A stretch of 64,000 bases of DNA from Sporosarcina jiandibaonis (GCF_013184495.1 NZ_JAAOIY010000003.1:62001-126000), one strand, 5' to 3'. Shown: positions 8,192-17,422, numbered from the stretch's first letter. Made by a program: numbers and translations. Notes: generated from the letters alone by a model not told the origin.

Positions 8192-9577
8192 TTATTTCAA
8201 TCCTTTTTTCCCGGTGTTATTTGGAATCATAAAGATAATGGATAACAATGCGATTGCTGCAAAAGCTACGTTTGCGATAATACCGCCTGTTGCTGCAGCG
8301 TGCACTCCATTAGTATTTGAAATCATTGCATAAACAGTCGCGGATATGGCCACACCAAATGCACCCCCAAGGGAACTAGCCATTTTATAAATTCCAGAAG
8401 CTGCACCAATTTTATCATCAGGCGCATTCGACACGGCGGTATCTGTAGAAGGTGTTGCATAAATTCCCAATCCTAAACCAAAAAGAGCATATCCGATAAA
8501 TACAACCACCGTGTAAACGAGATCAGGTAAGAATGTTAATCCCATAACTCCTACACCGATTATCGTTAAAAGAGTACCCCAAATCATCGGTTTTTTTGCT
8601 CCAACTTTTTGTAAAATCTTTTCACCTACGCGAATCATCGATAGAACTGCAATTAAATAACCGATTGAAAGCATGCCGGATTGGAACGATGTAAATCCTC
8701 TGCCTTCTTGCACATACGTGTTTGCTACGATAAGTGTTCCGGCTACAGCATTAAGCAAAAAGTTTGAAACGGTCGCACCTGAATAAGGTGCATTTTTAAA
8801 CAAATCGAAATCGATTAATGCATTCGATTTTCCTTTTTCCACTTTAATAAAAACAAGTGCCCCTATAATCGTTACCACCGCTAATACAATTGTAATCCAG
8901 CTAGTCCACCCGATTTTTGAACCTTGGGTGATGAATATATTCAATGCAACCATTGTAATAATGAAGACAATTAAGCCACTAACATCGAATTTAGTTTTTT
9001 TCGTGTTCTCTACTTTACTTTCTGGTGTATCTTTAATTAACCATAGTGCTAGTACGGCAAATATGATTGAAAAGATAAAAATCCATTTCCACCCCATATA
9101 AGTCGCAATAGCTCCTCCTAAAAGTGAACACACACCCGATCCGCCCCAAGAACCGATCGACCAATAACTTAATGCCCGTTGCCGTTCAGCACCTTCAAAA
9201 TAAGCTTTCATCAATGCAATCGTTGAAGGCATAATACATGCACCAGATAACCCTTGAAGTATTCGACCAATGATAAGTAATATTGCGCCGTTTGCTAAGA
9301 CTAATAAAAGAGAACCGGCAATACTTAATATCAAGCCCAGATTCGTAATTTTTTTACGCCCTATTTTATCGGCAATTCCACCAGCTGCGACGATAAATAT
9401 TCCGGAAAATAATGCTGTTATACTTATGGCGATATTTACGGTCGCTGGTGCAACGCCCAAGTCCGCTCGAACAGCTGGAACGACGTTGACCATTGCTTGG
9501 GCAAATAACCAAAATGTTAAAACCCCGAATACGATCCCTGTAATCAGTCTATTTGTACCTTTATACGCTTTTTCCAC
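8192..9577 (-). CDS. norB: MFS multidrug exporter, NorB-like (DHA2 family)
   Basis: A 461-residue MFS protein, close to the 463 residues of staphylococcal NorB. Segments recalled from that protein are conserved: 'FWLFAQAMVNVVP', 'ADKIGRKKITN', 'RQRALSYWSIGSWGGSGVCS', 'ATPSTDTA' and 'AAGIYKMASSLGGAFGVA'. NorB exports quinolones and other hydrophobic drugs by proton antiport. The GTG start at 9577 ('VEKAYKGTNRLITG') sits ten bases after CGAGGAG and matches the family N-terminus; longer in-frame starts upstream lack family support. No regulator gene is adjacent. Orthology rests on remembered sequence. Confidence 0.8.
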   Translation of the reverse strand: MEKAYKGTNRLITGIVFGVLTFWLFAQAMVNVVPAVRADLGVAPATVNIAISITALFSGIFIVAAGGIADKIGRKKITNLGLILSIAGSLLLVLANGAILLIIGRILQGLSGACIMPSTIALMKAYFEGAERQRALSYWSIGSWGGSGVCSLLGGAIATYMGWKWIFIFSIIFAVLALWLIKDTPESKVENTKKTKFDVSGLIVFIITMVALNIFITQGSKIGWTSWITIVLAVVTIIGALVFIKVEKGKSNALIDFDLFKNAPYSGATVSNFLLNAVAGTLIVANTYVQEGRGFTSFQSGMLSIGYLIAVLSMIRVGEKILQKVGAKKPMIWGTLLTIIGVGVMGLTFLPDLVYTVVVFIGYALFGLGLGIYATPSTDTAVSNAPDDKIGAASGIYKMASSLGGAFGVAISATVYAMISNTNGVHAAATGGIIANVAFAAIALLSIIFMIPNNTGKKGLK

Positions 9578-10044
9578 AAAGCACACTCCTCGTATTTCTG
9601 TTATTTTCGAAAATTTCATTATGAAAATGGCACAACTTTCGAAGTGGTCGATACAGAAGAGTTTGCACTGTTTCCTGAAAAATATCCTTTTCATCGATGT
9701 TCTAAAAAGGGACTCTTACAATAAAAACATTGGCGATATCCCTTAATAGTCTTAAGTCGGGAATTGTTATTATTTAACCGCGCAGTAGTAGCTTTCATTG
9801 ATATGTTACGGATAACTGAATTGGTTGATAAAAATGGTTCTGATTGATAGATATAAGCATTACTTCCTTTGTTTTAGTTTTTTTATGACTTTTTTACTCA
9901 TCGTATTACAAACTTACTACAACTTATCAATTTATTTACAGTCGTTACAGCTGTATTAAATCGACCGGAAATGGGTTTTCATTCTATATGAAAAAGGGTA
10001 AGTTGCATGTATATGAGTATATAGACAGAAAAGGATGAGGATGT
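9578..10044. other. Divergent intergenic region, 467 bp
   Basis: It separates the norB-like gene (-) from the acyltransferase gene (+). It contains one MITE-like repeat copy (9703-9775) and AT-rich sequence that must hold both promoters. I could not pick out convincing -35/-10 pairs or operators. Confidence 0.4.
9703..9775. repeat. MITE-like intergenic repeat, copy 5 (degenerate)
   Basis: AAAAAGGGACTC...ATTGGCGATATCCCTTAATAGTCTTAAGTCGGGAATTGTTATTAT. It lines up with the internal blocks of the copies at 1676 and 5242, but the AGGTGCC ends are lost. Confidence 0.45.
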
Positions 10045-11058
10045 TTGGAGAGAAACCCGTACTTTGATAACGCTAAATTAGTTTTAATATTTTTAGTTGT
10101 ATTTGGTCACATGATTCAACCTTTTATTGAAGAATCGAGCGGAATAAACACATTATATATGTGGATATATACATTTCATATGCCTGCATTTATTTTTCTT
10201 GCGGGTTTTTATGCGAAAGGTTCATGGAATATGGCATATATCATTAACTTGGCAAAGAAACTATTGGTGCCATATTTGATTTTTCAACTACTGTATACGA
10301 TTTTTTATTACTATATCGGAAAAAATGGTTGGCAGGCCGGCGTATTTTATCCGCAATGGTCGCTTTGGTTTTTATGTAGCTTGTTTAGCTGGCATATCTT
10401 GTTATCGATTTTTAAAAAGATACCTGCATGGTTTAGTGTGTCACTTGCAGTTTTAATAGGATTACTTGTTGGTTATTTCGGAGAAATCGGGCACACATTT
10501 AGTTTGTCGCGGACATTCGTCTTTTTCCCGTTTTTCCTACTCGGTTATTGGGTAACGGAAGGCCATGTCATGTGGCTGAAACGTAAAAGTGTAAAGATTG
10601 CTTCATTAATAGTGTTAGCTGTTGTTGGGGTAGCAATCTATTTTGCGCCTGATTTTAATTCTGGATGGTTATTGGCATCGAAGCCTTATAATGATCTTGG
10701 TTTGCCAGCATTCGGCGGAATTGCCCGATTACTTGTTTATTTCACATCAGCAATCATGGCGATGAGCATTCTAGCATGGATTCCACAAGGGAACAGCAGG
10801 TTAACACACTTCGGAACTAGGACATTATATGTCTATTTACTGCATGGATTTCTGATCCAACTATTCCGGAAGGGCGATGTTTTTCAAGTAAATAATATTT
10901 TCGATTTATTAGGAATCGCATTATTATCTGCGGTTATTGTGCTTATATTATCTACTAAACCTGTGCAAGGCATTTGGCAACCATTTATCGAGGGCAGAAT
11001 CACAATTATTAAAAATGTATTTGAAAGAACAGCAGATCGTTTAGATCACAGAACCTGA
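10045..11058 (+). CDS. Acyltransferase family 3 membrane protein
   Basis: A 337-residue protein with about ten hydrophobic segments. The N-terminal pattern 'RNPYFDNAKLVLIFLVVFGHMI' holds the DxxK and FxxxxxH features of acyltransferase-3 enzymes, where the His is thought to be catalytic. 'FHMPAFIFLAGFYAKG' and 'WSLWFLCSLF' are further family marks. Such proteins O-acetylate extracellular polysaccharides or peptidoglycan from cytosolic acyl-CoA; the acceptor is not predictable here. No extracellular SGNH domain is fused, unlike OatA. The TTG start at 10045 follows GGATGAGGA; an overlapping ATG at 10040 is in another frame. Confidence 0.8.
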   Translation: MERNPYFDNAKLVLIFLVVFGHMIQPFIEESSGINTLYMWIYTFHMPAFIFLAGFYAKGSWNMAYIINLAKKLLVPYLIFQLLYTIFYYYIGKNGWQAGVFYPQWSLWFLCSLFSWHILLSIFKKIPAWFSVSLAVLIGLLVGYFGEIGHTFSLSRTFVFFPFFLLGYWVTEGHVMWLKRKSVKIASLIVLAVVGVAIYFAPDFNSGWLLASKPYNDLGLPAFGGIARLLVYFTSAIMAMSILAWIPQGNSRLTHFGTRTLYVYLLHGFLIQLFRKGDVFQVNNIFDLLGIALLSAVIVLILSTKPVQGIWQPFIEGRITIIKNVFERTADRLDHRT

Positions 11059-11254
11059 CAAACCCCTGTAATAATTCTGTTATCGTATTCCAATAGAAGC
11101 GCATCAAATTGGGAAATGTGAAATTTGTTACATGACAGCGAGATAACAATATGATGTCATAGAGGGATATGAGTTTGAATTGCGGTGAATGTTGGTTAAG
11201 ATGCAGTTTACGCTCATGTAATAGAGAGCACCAGATTTGAAAGGGGTTTACAAC

Positions 11255-12007
11255 ATGAAATTTAAAAGAGTTCTATTGCCGTTCATAACGGGGGCACTTG
11301 CATTCAGTTTAGCTGCTTGCGGCGAAGATGATAAAGCGGCGAAAGATGAAAAACCTGAAGAAGCTGCCCAGGGAGAAATGGAGTCGGCAGAAGAGATGCA
11401 AGTGAAGTTAGCCGAACAGCAAGTGGAGAAGAATAAAGTCGTGGCAATTGTAAATGATGAAGAACTTAAAGGTGAGCAATATAATGCTGCATTGACGTCG
11501 CTTCAAGGTCAAATGCAACAAATGGGCCAAGATCCGTCAAGCAAAGAATCAGCGGAACAAGTTAAAATGCAAGCACTTGACACGGTTGTGAATCAAACAT
11601 TGATCCTTCAAAAAGCGAAAGAAGCGAAAATTAATGCGTCTGAATCAGAGATAGATGAAGATTATTCAGCATTTGTCGAGCAATTTGGCGATGAAAAGAC
11701 AATGAAAGAAGCACTCAAAAGTCAAAACGTGGATGTAAAAACGATAAAAGAGCAAATAGCAGAATTTATTATTATTGAAAAGTACCAAGATAAAGTGGCT
11801 CCAGTAGAAAAAGTCACGGACAAAGAAATTAAAGCGTACTACGATCAAGCCGCAGCCGGATCAAAAGACAGCGGTCAAGAACTTCCTCCACTAGAAGAAG
11901 TTAGTGATGAAATCAAAGAAATGCTTCAACAAGAACAACAGCAAAAACAGCTTGTCGCACATGTTAAAGAGTTAAAAGAAGATGCTGAAATTGAGTTGAA
12001 AATTTGA
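11255..12007 (+). CDS. Lipoprotein with SurA/PrsA-type chaperone domain
   Basis: A 250-residue lipoprotein. The signal peptide ends in the lipobox 'SLAAC', giving an acylated Cys at about residue 21. An acidic linker comes next, then a SurA_N-like helical domain ('VVAIVNDEELKGEQYNAALTSLQGQM' through 'VEKVTDKEIKAYYDQA'). There is no complete parvulin PPIase domain, so this is probably a PrsA-like holdase without isomerase activity. It would help fold exported proteins at the outer face of the membrane. ATG 11255 is preceded by GAAAGGGG. The gene is monocistronic. Confidence 0.8.
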   Translation: MKFKRVLLPFITGALAFSLAACGEDDKAAKDEKPEEAAQGEMESAEEMQVKLAEQQVEKNKVVAIVNDEELKGEQYNAALTSLQGQMQQMGQDPSSKESAEQVKMQALDTVVNQTLILQKAKEAKINASESEIDEDYSAFVEQFGDEKTMKEALKSQNVDVKTIKEQIAEFIIIEKYQDKVAPVEKVTDKEIKAYYDQAAAGSKDSGQELPPLEEVSDEIKEMLQQEQQQKQLVAHVKELKEDAEIELKI

Positions 12008-12027
12008 ATAGAAATCGTTAAAAGAAA

Positions 12028-12075
12028 GTAATCCCTCATTATCCAGTCAAAAGGATATGAGGGGTATTTTCCTTT
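12028..12075 (+). terminator. Probable Rho-independent terminator
   Basis: ATCCCTCATTATCC...GGATATGAGGGGTATTTTCC downstream of the SurA-like lipoprotein gene. The stem has small mismatches and only a short T run. Confidence 0.55.
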
Positions 12076-12158
12076 TCAAATATTCTAATCACAAGAAGTA
12101 TTCAGCTTGCTAAAAGCAATTTCACTGTAGCAAGCTTTATTTGATTCAATTAATTTAT

Positions 12159-12350
12159 TTATGATCTATTTTCTTCATTGCCTGACCGAGTAAGGCTCTC
12201 TTCACGTCTTGCGTTTTTTTCCTTAATTGACTCAAGTTCTTTTCCTTCCGCGAATTTCATTGCCTCTTCTGCAGCTTCCATATTGCTGATTGTCTTTTTC
12301 ACTCTTTCTTCATAATCAGTTGGATTCGGTCTTGGATTGTTTCTAGTCAT
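12159..12350 (-). CDS. tlp: Small acid-soluble spore protein Tlp
   Basis: A 63-residue hydrophilic helical protein. The segment 'NMEAAEEAMKFAEGKELESIKEKNARREESL' corresponds closely to the core of Bacillus Tlp, including the near-invariant 'IKEKN.RRE'. It is shorter than the usual 75-85 residues because the C-terminal tail is reduced. Tlp accumulates in the forespore, where it is made under SigG or SigF control, and is degraded at germination. The ATG at 12350 has an AGGAGG-type site upstream. A hairpin AAGCTTGCTA...TAGCAAGCTT near 12105-12145 may end it. Confidence 0.85.
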   Translation of the reverse strand: MTRNNPRPNPTDYEERVKKTISNMEAAEEAMKFAEGKELESIKEKNARREESLTRSGNEENRS

Positions 12351-12506
12351 TTTTCTACCTCCTTAGTTTTTGAGCAATCTTCTAGGGATATTGTTCCCAA
12401 ATTGATGGCGAATATTTGTGAAGACTAATTGACGTTACCATTCGCATTATATTGCGGGGGGATCAACAGCTTTGGGAGGACGGCAAATTTAAATTTTGGA
12501 AATAAA

Positions 12507-12530
12507 AAGAAGCCACTTAGATGGCTTCTT
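12507..12530 (-). terminator. Rho-independent terminator of the OsmC gene
   Basis: AAGAAGCCA-N6-TGGCTTCTT, followed on the minus strand by TTTATT. Confidence 0.85.
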
Positions 12531-12548
12531 CATTGACAACAACATTAT

Positions 12549-12974
12549 TTAAACCAATTCAGGAGATTCTTCACCGTTCAATATCAAATTAAAGCTAACA
12601 TCAGCTTTTAATGAATCCGATACCGAACAATACTTCTCTTTACCCAACCGAATCGCGCGCCAAACCTTCTTATTGTTGATGTCGCCGTCAATCACAAAAG
12701 TTACTTCCATAGCCGTAAAACCTTTCGGCGCTTCTTCTTTTCGAGTTCCGTCGGTGATAATCTCAATTTTAGTTATTTTTTCCAAATGAGGTCTCAAAAT
12801 CATCGTAACATCAATCCCGATGCATCCTGCCAAGGCACCGAGGAGCATTTCGGTAGGGGTTGCTCCTTTTCCTAAACCGCCATATGCTTCTGTTGCATCC
12901 ATATTTATATCATAACCTGAATCTCCAACAGCGGTAAAAGCGCGTCCGCCTGTCCATGTTGTAACTACTTTCAT
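12549..12974 (-). CDS. OsmC family peroxiredoxin-like protein
   Basis: A 141-residue OsmC/Ohr-fold protein. It carries the two conserved redox cysteines of the family in 'LLGALAGCIGIDV' (near residue 51) and 'KEKYCSVSDSL' (near residue 116), plus 'ATPTEMLLGAL' at the N-terminal end of the central helix. OsmC/YhfA proteins reduce organic hydroperoxides with a reactive cysteine pair in a homodimer. It lies just downstream of the AbgT-like gene on the same strand, 16 bp from its stop, so the two are probably cotranscribed. Its own terminator follows. Confidence 0.85.
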   Translation of the reverse strand: MKVVTTWTGGRAFTAVGDSGYDINMDATEAYGGLGKGATPTEMLLGALAGCIGIDVTMILRPHLEKITKIEIITDGTRKEEAPKGFTAMEVTFVIDGDINNKKVWRAIRLGKEKYCSVSDSLKADVSFNLILNGEESPELV

Positions 12975-12990
12975 GTCAATCCACTCTTTT

Positions 12991-14529
12991 CTAGTAATTT
13001 AAATTTGTTCCCGGTCCGACCGGAATCCCGAGTACATACCATACAACAAAAAAGATTGTCCAGCCAAATAAAATGATAATTGAATAAGGTAACATAAGCG
13101 ATATTACTGTCCCTACGCCGTTTTCCTTGCCGTAACGCTGTGCAAAAGCGACAACTAATGGAAAGAACGGCATCAAGGGAGAAATGATATTCGTTGAGGA
13201 GTCTCCAACCCGATAAGCTACCTGTGTAACTTCAGGCGCGATGCCCATTTGCATGAACATCGGAACAAACACGGGGGCCATAATCGCCCATTTTGCCGAA
13301 TCCGCAGCGATAAATAAATTGATGATTGCGGTGATGAAGATCAATGCCACAAGTAACGGGGCACCATCCAAATGAATCGTCTGTAAAAAGTCCGCACCTT
13401 TCACCGCAATAATCGTGCCTAAATTTGTATAATTGAATAGCGCAACAAACTGTGCAGCAAAGAAAATTAAGACAATAAATCCAGCCATTGTTTCCAAAGA
13501 GGATGTCATTAAGTTCGCAATATCTTTATCATTTTTTATCGTTTTCGTAACCAATCCATAAACGACACCGGGCACTAAAAAGATTAACATCATCATGAAA
13601 ATGATACTGCTCATAAATGGCGATTGAATTATGCTGCCGCCTTCACCACGCAATATGCCGTTTTCTGGAAGAACGAGTAGTGCAATTGTAATTAGTGTAA
13701 GGACGACCGAAATATTTGCCCACAAGAGCCCTTTTTTCTCTACATCGGTAATTACATTTTGAGGTTCCATCCCCTTACTAGGGATATATTTTCCTAATTT
13801 CGGTTCAATTAACTTATCAGTGACAAGCGTTCCGATAATGACGATAAGGAAAGTTGAAACAAACATGTAAAACCAGTTATCCGTGGGATTAACTATGTAA
13901 CCAGCATCTAATATATGTGCAGCTTCTGTCGTAATCCCGCTTAACAAGGGATCGTTCGTCCCTAGGAAAAGGTTAGCAGAATATCCTCCAGCAACACCGG
14001 CGAACGCAGCTGACAAACCAGCTAGCGGATGTCGTTTAAAACCTAAGAAAATGATGGCGCCGAGCGGGACAAGCACAACATAACCGACCGAAGCGGCAAC
14101 GTTGGACAAGACCCCCATGAGGACAACGATCGGTGTTACGAATTTCTTAGGAGCCTTTGTGACAGTATTGGTCATTACAGCACTAATATAGCCACTTTTT
14201 TCAGCAACACCGACCCCGATCATCGCAACAAGAACCGGCCCTAGCGCCACAAAAGAAGTAAAGTTCAACACTACATTCGAAAACATATAAGCAATGCCTT
14301 CCGGAACAAGCAAACTGACTGCTTTTACTGTCAGCGTTTCAATCTGACCCGAATCTTTGTTAACCCCTTCAAAACTAACACTTGTCCCAATCACATACAG
14401 AACGTGAGATAAACCAATGACAAGTAACGTGAAAATAATGAAAATCGTAACGGGGTGTGGCAACTTATTTCCTTTTTCTTCAATAAAATTCAATAGTCGA
14501 ATCGACTTGGATTTTTTTTGTTGCTCCAT
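12991..14529 (-). CDS. AbgT family transporter (p-aminobenzoyl-glutamate type)
   Basis: A 512-residue polytopic membrane protein of the AbgT family. It opens 'LNFIEEKGNKLPHPVTIFIIF' and carries the family motifs 'NVAASVGYVVLVPLGAIIF', 'GGYSANLFLGTNDPLLSGITTEA' and 'VGDSSTNIISPLMPFFPLV'. AbgT members import p-aminobenzoyl-glutamate or export sulfonamides by cation coupling; no abgA/abgB hydrolase genes are nearby, so the direction is open. I chose ATG 14529, placed after AAGGAGGGACTTT. The longer frame to 14628 lacks a ribosome binding site and would add an unrelated basic leader. Confidence 0.85.
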   Translation of the reverse strand: MEQQKKSKSIRLLNFIEEKGNKLPHPVTIFIIFTLLVIGLSHVLYVIGTSVSFEGVNKDSGQIETLTVKAVSLLVPEGIAYMFSNVVLNFTSFVALGPVLVAMIGVGVAEKSGYISAVMTNTVTKAPKKFVTPIVVLMGVLSNVAASVGYVVLVPLGAIIFLGFKRHPLAGLSAAFAGVAGGYSANLFLGTNDPLLSGITTEAAHILDAGYIVNPTDNWFYMFVSTFLIVIIGTLVTDKLIEPKLGKYIPSKGMEPQNVITDVEKKGLLWANISVVLTLITIALLVLPENGILRGEGGSIIQSPFMSSIIFMMMLIFLVPGVVYGLVTKTIKNDKDIANLMTSSLETMAGFIVLIFFAAQFVALFNYTNLGTIIAVKGADFLQTIHLDGAPLLVALIFITAIINLFIAADSAKWAIMAPVFVPMFMQMGIAPEVTQVAYRVGDSSTNIISPLMPFFPLVVAFAQRYGKENGVGTVISLMLPYSIIILFGWTIFFVVWYVLGIPVGPGTNLNY

Positions 14530-14611
14530 AAAGTCCCTCCTTCGCAAAGGATTTATTATACATCTTGTTGGGGATCTGAACCAGAAATAGGTATGGCTTT
14601 TCCCGGAACTT

Positions 14612-14766
14612 TTTAGGTGCCTGTGCAAGATGCTATTCAGTTAATTCACTGCAATTGCATAAAATAAAAATTGGGCACCGAATCTATATCGCTTTTTCGA
14701 TATTTTTTGATTAATTATCCAGGTTCATGAATTATCATAAATCGAACACAAACAGGTATCTTTCAA
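14612..14766. repeat. MITE-like intergenic repeat, copy 6 (fullest copy)
   Basis: The left end is TTAGGTGCCTGTGCAAGA. Shared internal blocks follow: ATTCAGTTAATTCACTGCAATTGCATAAAAT, GGGCACCGA, TCGATAT...TTGATTA, and TCATGAATTATCATAA. The right end is ACAGGTATCTTTCAAG, an imperfect inverted match to the left end. It lies between the 5' end of the AbgT-like gene and the 3' end of pcm. Confidence 0.65.
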
Positions 14767-14793
14767 GTGTTTTACACAACGACAGAGATGTAC

Positions 14794-15375
14794 CTACTCA
14801 TATTTGCCTTTCAAAGGAACAAACCTTACTTCAGTCAACACTTCTGTGTTAATTCCGCCCTCTTCATTCTTTTCGATTAGCAGAAGTTCCTGTAAGAAGG
14901 GTGTCCCTACGGGTATAACCATTTTTCCGCCGAAGGCTAATTGGTCGATTAGTTCCTTAGGCATCTGGGCAGCCGCGGCTGTCACCATAATGCGGTCATA
15001 AGGAGCGTGTTCTTTCCACCCGGTGCTTCCATCATCAAGCTTAAAATGGATGTTCACAAAACCTGCTTCCTTTAATCTCTCCTTAGCTCGCTGGTGCAGT
15101 TCCTCTATTCGTTCGATTGTATATACAGAGTTCGAAAAGGCGGCAAGCAAGGCGGTTTGAAAGCCCGATCCTGTTCCGATTTCCAATACTTTTGAATGAG
15201 GTTGTAAATCAATCGCCAATGTCATTTCAAGCACGAGGGAAGGCTGGGAAATGGTTTGTTCATGCCCGATCGGAATCGCTTCATCTAAATAGGCGAATTC
15301 CTTGTGTGTATCCATGAAAAATCCGCGATCCAATTTTTCAAAATATGAGATGATATCTTGGTTTTGATTTGTCAT
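14794..15375 (-). CDS. pcm: Protein-L-isoaspartate O-methyltransferase
   Basis: A 193-residue SAM-dependent methyltransferase. The SAM-binding motif I 'VLEIGTGSGFQTALLA' is near residue 63 and a PCMT-like 'DDGSTGWKEHAPYDRIMVTAAA' lies in the middle, followed by 'QLAFGGKMVIPVG'. The early 'AYLDEAIPIGHEQTISQP' is the substrate-binding region of PCMT enzymes. It methylates L-isoaspartyl residues in aged proteins so they can be repaired. It is slightly shorter than the usual 205-220 residues. It is divergent from the UPF0158 gene and ends beside a MITE-like repeat. Confidence 0.88.
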   Translation of the reverse strand: MTNQNQDIISYFEKLDRGFFMDTHKEFAYLDEAIPIGHEQTISQPSLVLEMTLAIDLQPHSKVLEIGTGSGFQTALLAAFSNSVYTIERIEELHQRAKERLKEAGFVNIHFKLDDGSTGWKEHAPYDRIMVTAAAAQMPKELIDQLAFGGKMVIPVGTPFLQELLLIEKNEEGGINTEVLTEVRFVPLKGKYE

Positions 15376-15516
15376 TGTCTAGGCTCCTTTGTATCATAAG
15401 TATAGTCAAATCATTTCCTTTAATGGGAATGCGTAAACAATATTATTATTAATGCGCGTAGATGACACTGTTTTTGCGGATTAAGGGTTATACTATACAA
15501 AAAGAAGGTGAGAATT

Positions 15517-15915
15517 ATGGAACTTATCGATGAACTTATAGTGGTTTTTTTAGAATCTGATTATGAATTATCCTATGTTCTTGATACGAAAACAAAGGAA
15601 ATTCGTTTAGATGCTCCCGAATCGCAGACCGGGATGCCGGAAATTGATTGGGACGATGATGAGGCTGTTCAGTATTTAGTTCGGATCCCACAGATTACAA
15701 CGGACGAAGCTTATGATTTAATGGTCAAATTCGCCGAAATGCAGGATTCTAGTATTGCCGTTCAGCTACTGGATGTATTGAATGGAAGAAAGCCTTTTAG
15801 ATCTTTTAAGGATAAATTAGGTGAGCAGGGAATCGGTGATAAATGGTATGAATTTGAAAATGATTATGCAGAAAACAGGATGTTAGAATGGCTGGAAGAA
15901 GTCCAACTATCATGA
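15517..15915 (+). CDS. UPF0158 family protein
   Basis: A 132-residue acidic soluble protein with UPF0158 features: an N-terminal 'IDELIVVFLES..ELSYVLDTKT', a central 'YLVRIPQITTDEAYDLMVKFAE', and C-terminal 'LNGRKPFRSFKDKL....DKWYEFENDYAENRMLEWL'. The family is common in Firmicutes and of unknown function. ATG 15517 lies six bases after GAAGGTG. A strong terminator follows at 15927. Confidence 0.75.
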   Translation: MELIDELIVVFLESDYELSYVLDTKTKEIRLDAPESQTGMPEIDWDDDEAVQYLVRIPQITTDEAYDLMVKFAEMQDSSIAVQLLDVLNGRKPFRSFKDKLGEQGIGDKWYEFENDYAENRMLEWLEEVQLS

Positions 15916-15926
15916 AATTATGTATA

Positions 15927-15976
15927 AATCCAAAAGGAAGTCGGCTTATATTATCGACCTTCCTTTTGGATTTTTT
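15927..15976 (+). terminator. Rho-independent terminator
   Basis: AATCCAAAAGGAAGTCG pairs with CGACCTTCCTTTTGGATT (one bulge), followed by TTTTTATT. Confidence 0.88.
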
Positions 15977-16072
15977 ATTCGAAAAAAAATAGCAGCTGTT
16001 ATGGAACTTTTCCCTATTCTATAGTATGTTTACTCCCTCTTTTGTGAATGCTCTAGCCTAGGAGGGATAATT

Positions 16073-16507
16073 ATGTTGAAATTAGAAACAGAGCTTGAAG
16101 GGCAAAGGGCAACTTTTGGAGTTGTAAGGGATTGTATTCGAGAGCTTGGTTATCACTTAGGCGGAAACTGGGATTATGACAGAGGATTCTTTGACCATGT
16201 TTTGTGCCGAGAAGGTGGGGAAACTATTTATATCCGAATCCCTTTTTTCGTAAGGGATGGGGAACTTGATAAATATGATACTTCAATTGAATTTGGTGCC
16301 TCTTTCGTGATCAAGCATGTGGTGCATGTAGGTCTTGATAGGGAAGGTAGTTCATTACTAGATGCAACCGGGTTTAGTCAATTCCAGCAGCCGATCGATA
16401 CCGACGGAAAAATTATTAATAAAAACAGATGGATTCATGCAGGTGAAGTCGCAGTACAAGAACTTTTGGATTGCTTGTATGAAAATCAGCACCTGAAATC
16501 TAGTTAA
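16073..16507 (+). CDS. YugN-like family protein
   Basis: A 144-residue soluble protein with a GGAGGGATAATT leader to ATG 16073. It resembles the YugN family in 'LGGNWDYDRGFFDHVLCREGGETIYIRIPFFV' and in its overall layout: two beta-rich halves, then a helical C-terminus 'AGEVAVQELLDCLYEN'. Members are widespread in Bacillales without a known function. It stands alone between two terminators. Confidence 0.7.
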   Translation: MLKLETELEGQRATFGVVRDCIRELGYHLGGNWDYDRGFFDHVLCREGGETIYIRIPFFVRDGELDKYDTSIEFGASFVIKHVVHVGLDREGSSLLDATGFSQFQQPIDTDGKIINKNRWIHAGEVAVQELLDCLYENQHLKSS

Positions 16508-16573
16508 AGAAAAGCCTGAAACATCCCATAGCTAGTACAAACCCTTCAAATCACACATAATATTACAATCAAA

Positions 16574-16613
16574 AACAATCAGCCCTATGCACGAATAGCT
16601 GATTGTTTTTTTA
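16574..16613. terminator. Bidirectional terminator
   Basis: AACAATCAGC-N14-GCTGATTGTT with T/A runs on both sides, between the convergent YugN-like and CtaG-like genes. Confidence 0.85.
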
Positions 16614-16624
16614 TCTTTGATTAT

Positions 16625-17422
16625 TTACCCCATCCTTACGGCAATATCCCTGCGTGGGCGAACAGATTGATACCAGTGCCTGAATAGGATTATGATTAAT
16701 ATCAGATCGACCGCATCGCCTCCGTAATACATCAACATCCCGCCAATTCTTGCCTGTTCTTCCAAGACGCCTGCCGGTGGATATGCATAGATGAATTTTG
16801 ATAGAATGCCGTGTCCTGCAAGGGCTAGAATGAATATGGAAGTTCTGTACGGGAAACTGAAACGGTGAAAAACGGGATCAATATAAACTAAAGAAATTGT
16901 GAATAAATAGCCGGCGATGAAGACGTGAATATGCACGATGACATGGAGCAAAAGGTTTTCGTGCATTGCTGTATATAAATTGGTCGTATATAGGAGCGAT
17001 AAACCGCCAATGTTCAAGATAGAGGCGACAATAGGATGGCTAAAGAATCGGATGGAACGGCTTTTCATCAGACGGCTAACTTTTCTTGCAAAATTGACAT
17101 TGAGTGTACGGAGCAACAATGTCATCGGTGCTGCAAGTGCAATTAGAAGCGGTGCGAGCATGCCCAGCAGTAAATGCCCCGCCATGTGAGCCGTGAAATC
17201 GACATGGGATTGACGTGAAAGCGGGCCTATCAAGGCGGAAGCTGCAAGAAATACACCCGTAACAAAGAATATCGTGCGCTGCCAAGGCCATTTACGATAG
17301 CGCTTTCGTCGGTTAGTTGCCAAAACAGCACCGATGTAAAATCCAATCGCAAGAAGCGCCGGAATTCCAAAAAAAATATCGGTAAAGAGAAAGAAAGCGT
17401 GATTGTCCGCCGCATCATGCAT
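16625..17422 (-). CDS. CtaG/YtkA-neighbourhood membrane protein (Caa3_CtaG family)
   Basis: A 265-residue protein with about seven membrane helices and many intramembrane histidines. Caa3_CtaG marks include 'SRQSHVDFTAHMAGHLLLGMLAPLLIALAAP', 'HVIVHIHVFIAGYLF' and 'YYGGDAVDLILI'. In B. subtilis CtaG is needed for assembly of cytochrome caa3 oxidase, probably in copper delivery. I take ATG 17422, which overlaps the upstream gene's end by eight bases (ATGCATGA) and implies translational coupling. An in-frame ATG at 17464 would add 14 residues. Together with DUF2243 it forms a two-gene operon. Confidence 0.8.
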   Translation of the reverse strand: MHDAADNHAFFLFTDIFFGIPALLAIGFYIGAVLATNRRKRYRKWPWQRTIFFVTGVFLAASALIGPLSRQSHVDFTAHMAGHLLLGMLAPLLIALAAPMTLLLRTLNVNFARKVSRLMKSRSIRFFSHPIVASILNIGGLSLLYTTNLYTAMHENLLLHVIVHIHVFIAGYLFTISLVYIDPVFHRFSFPYRTSIFILALAGHGILSKFIYAYPPAGVLEEQARIGGMLMYYGGDAVDLILIIILFRHWYQSVRPRRDIAVRMG

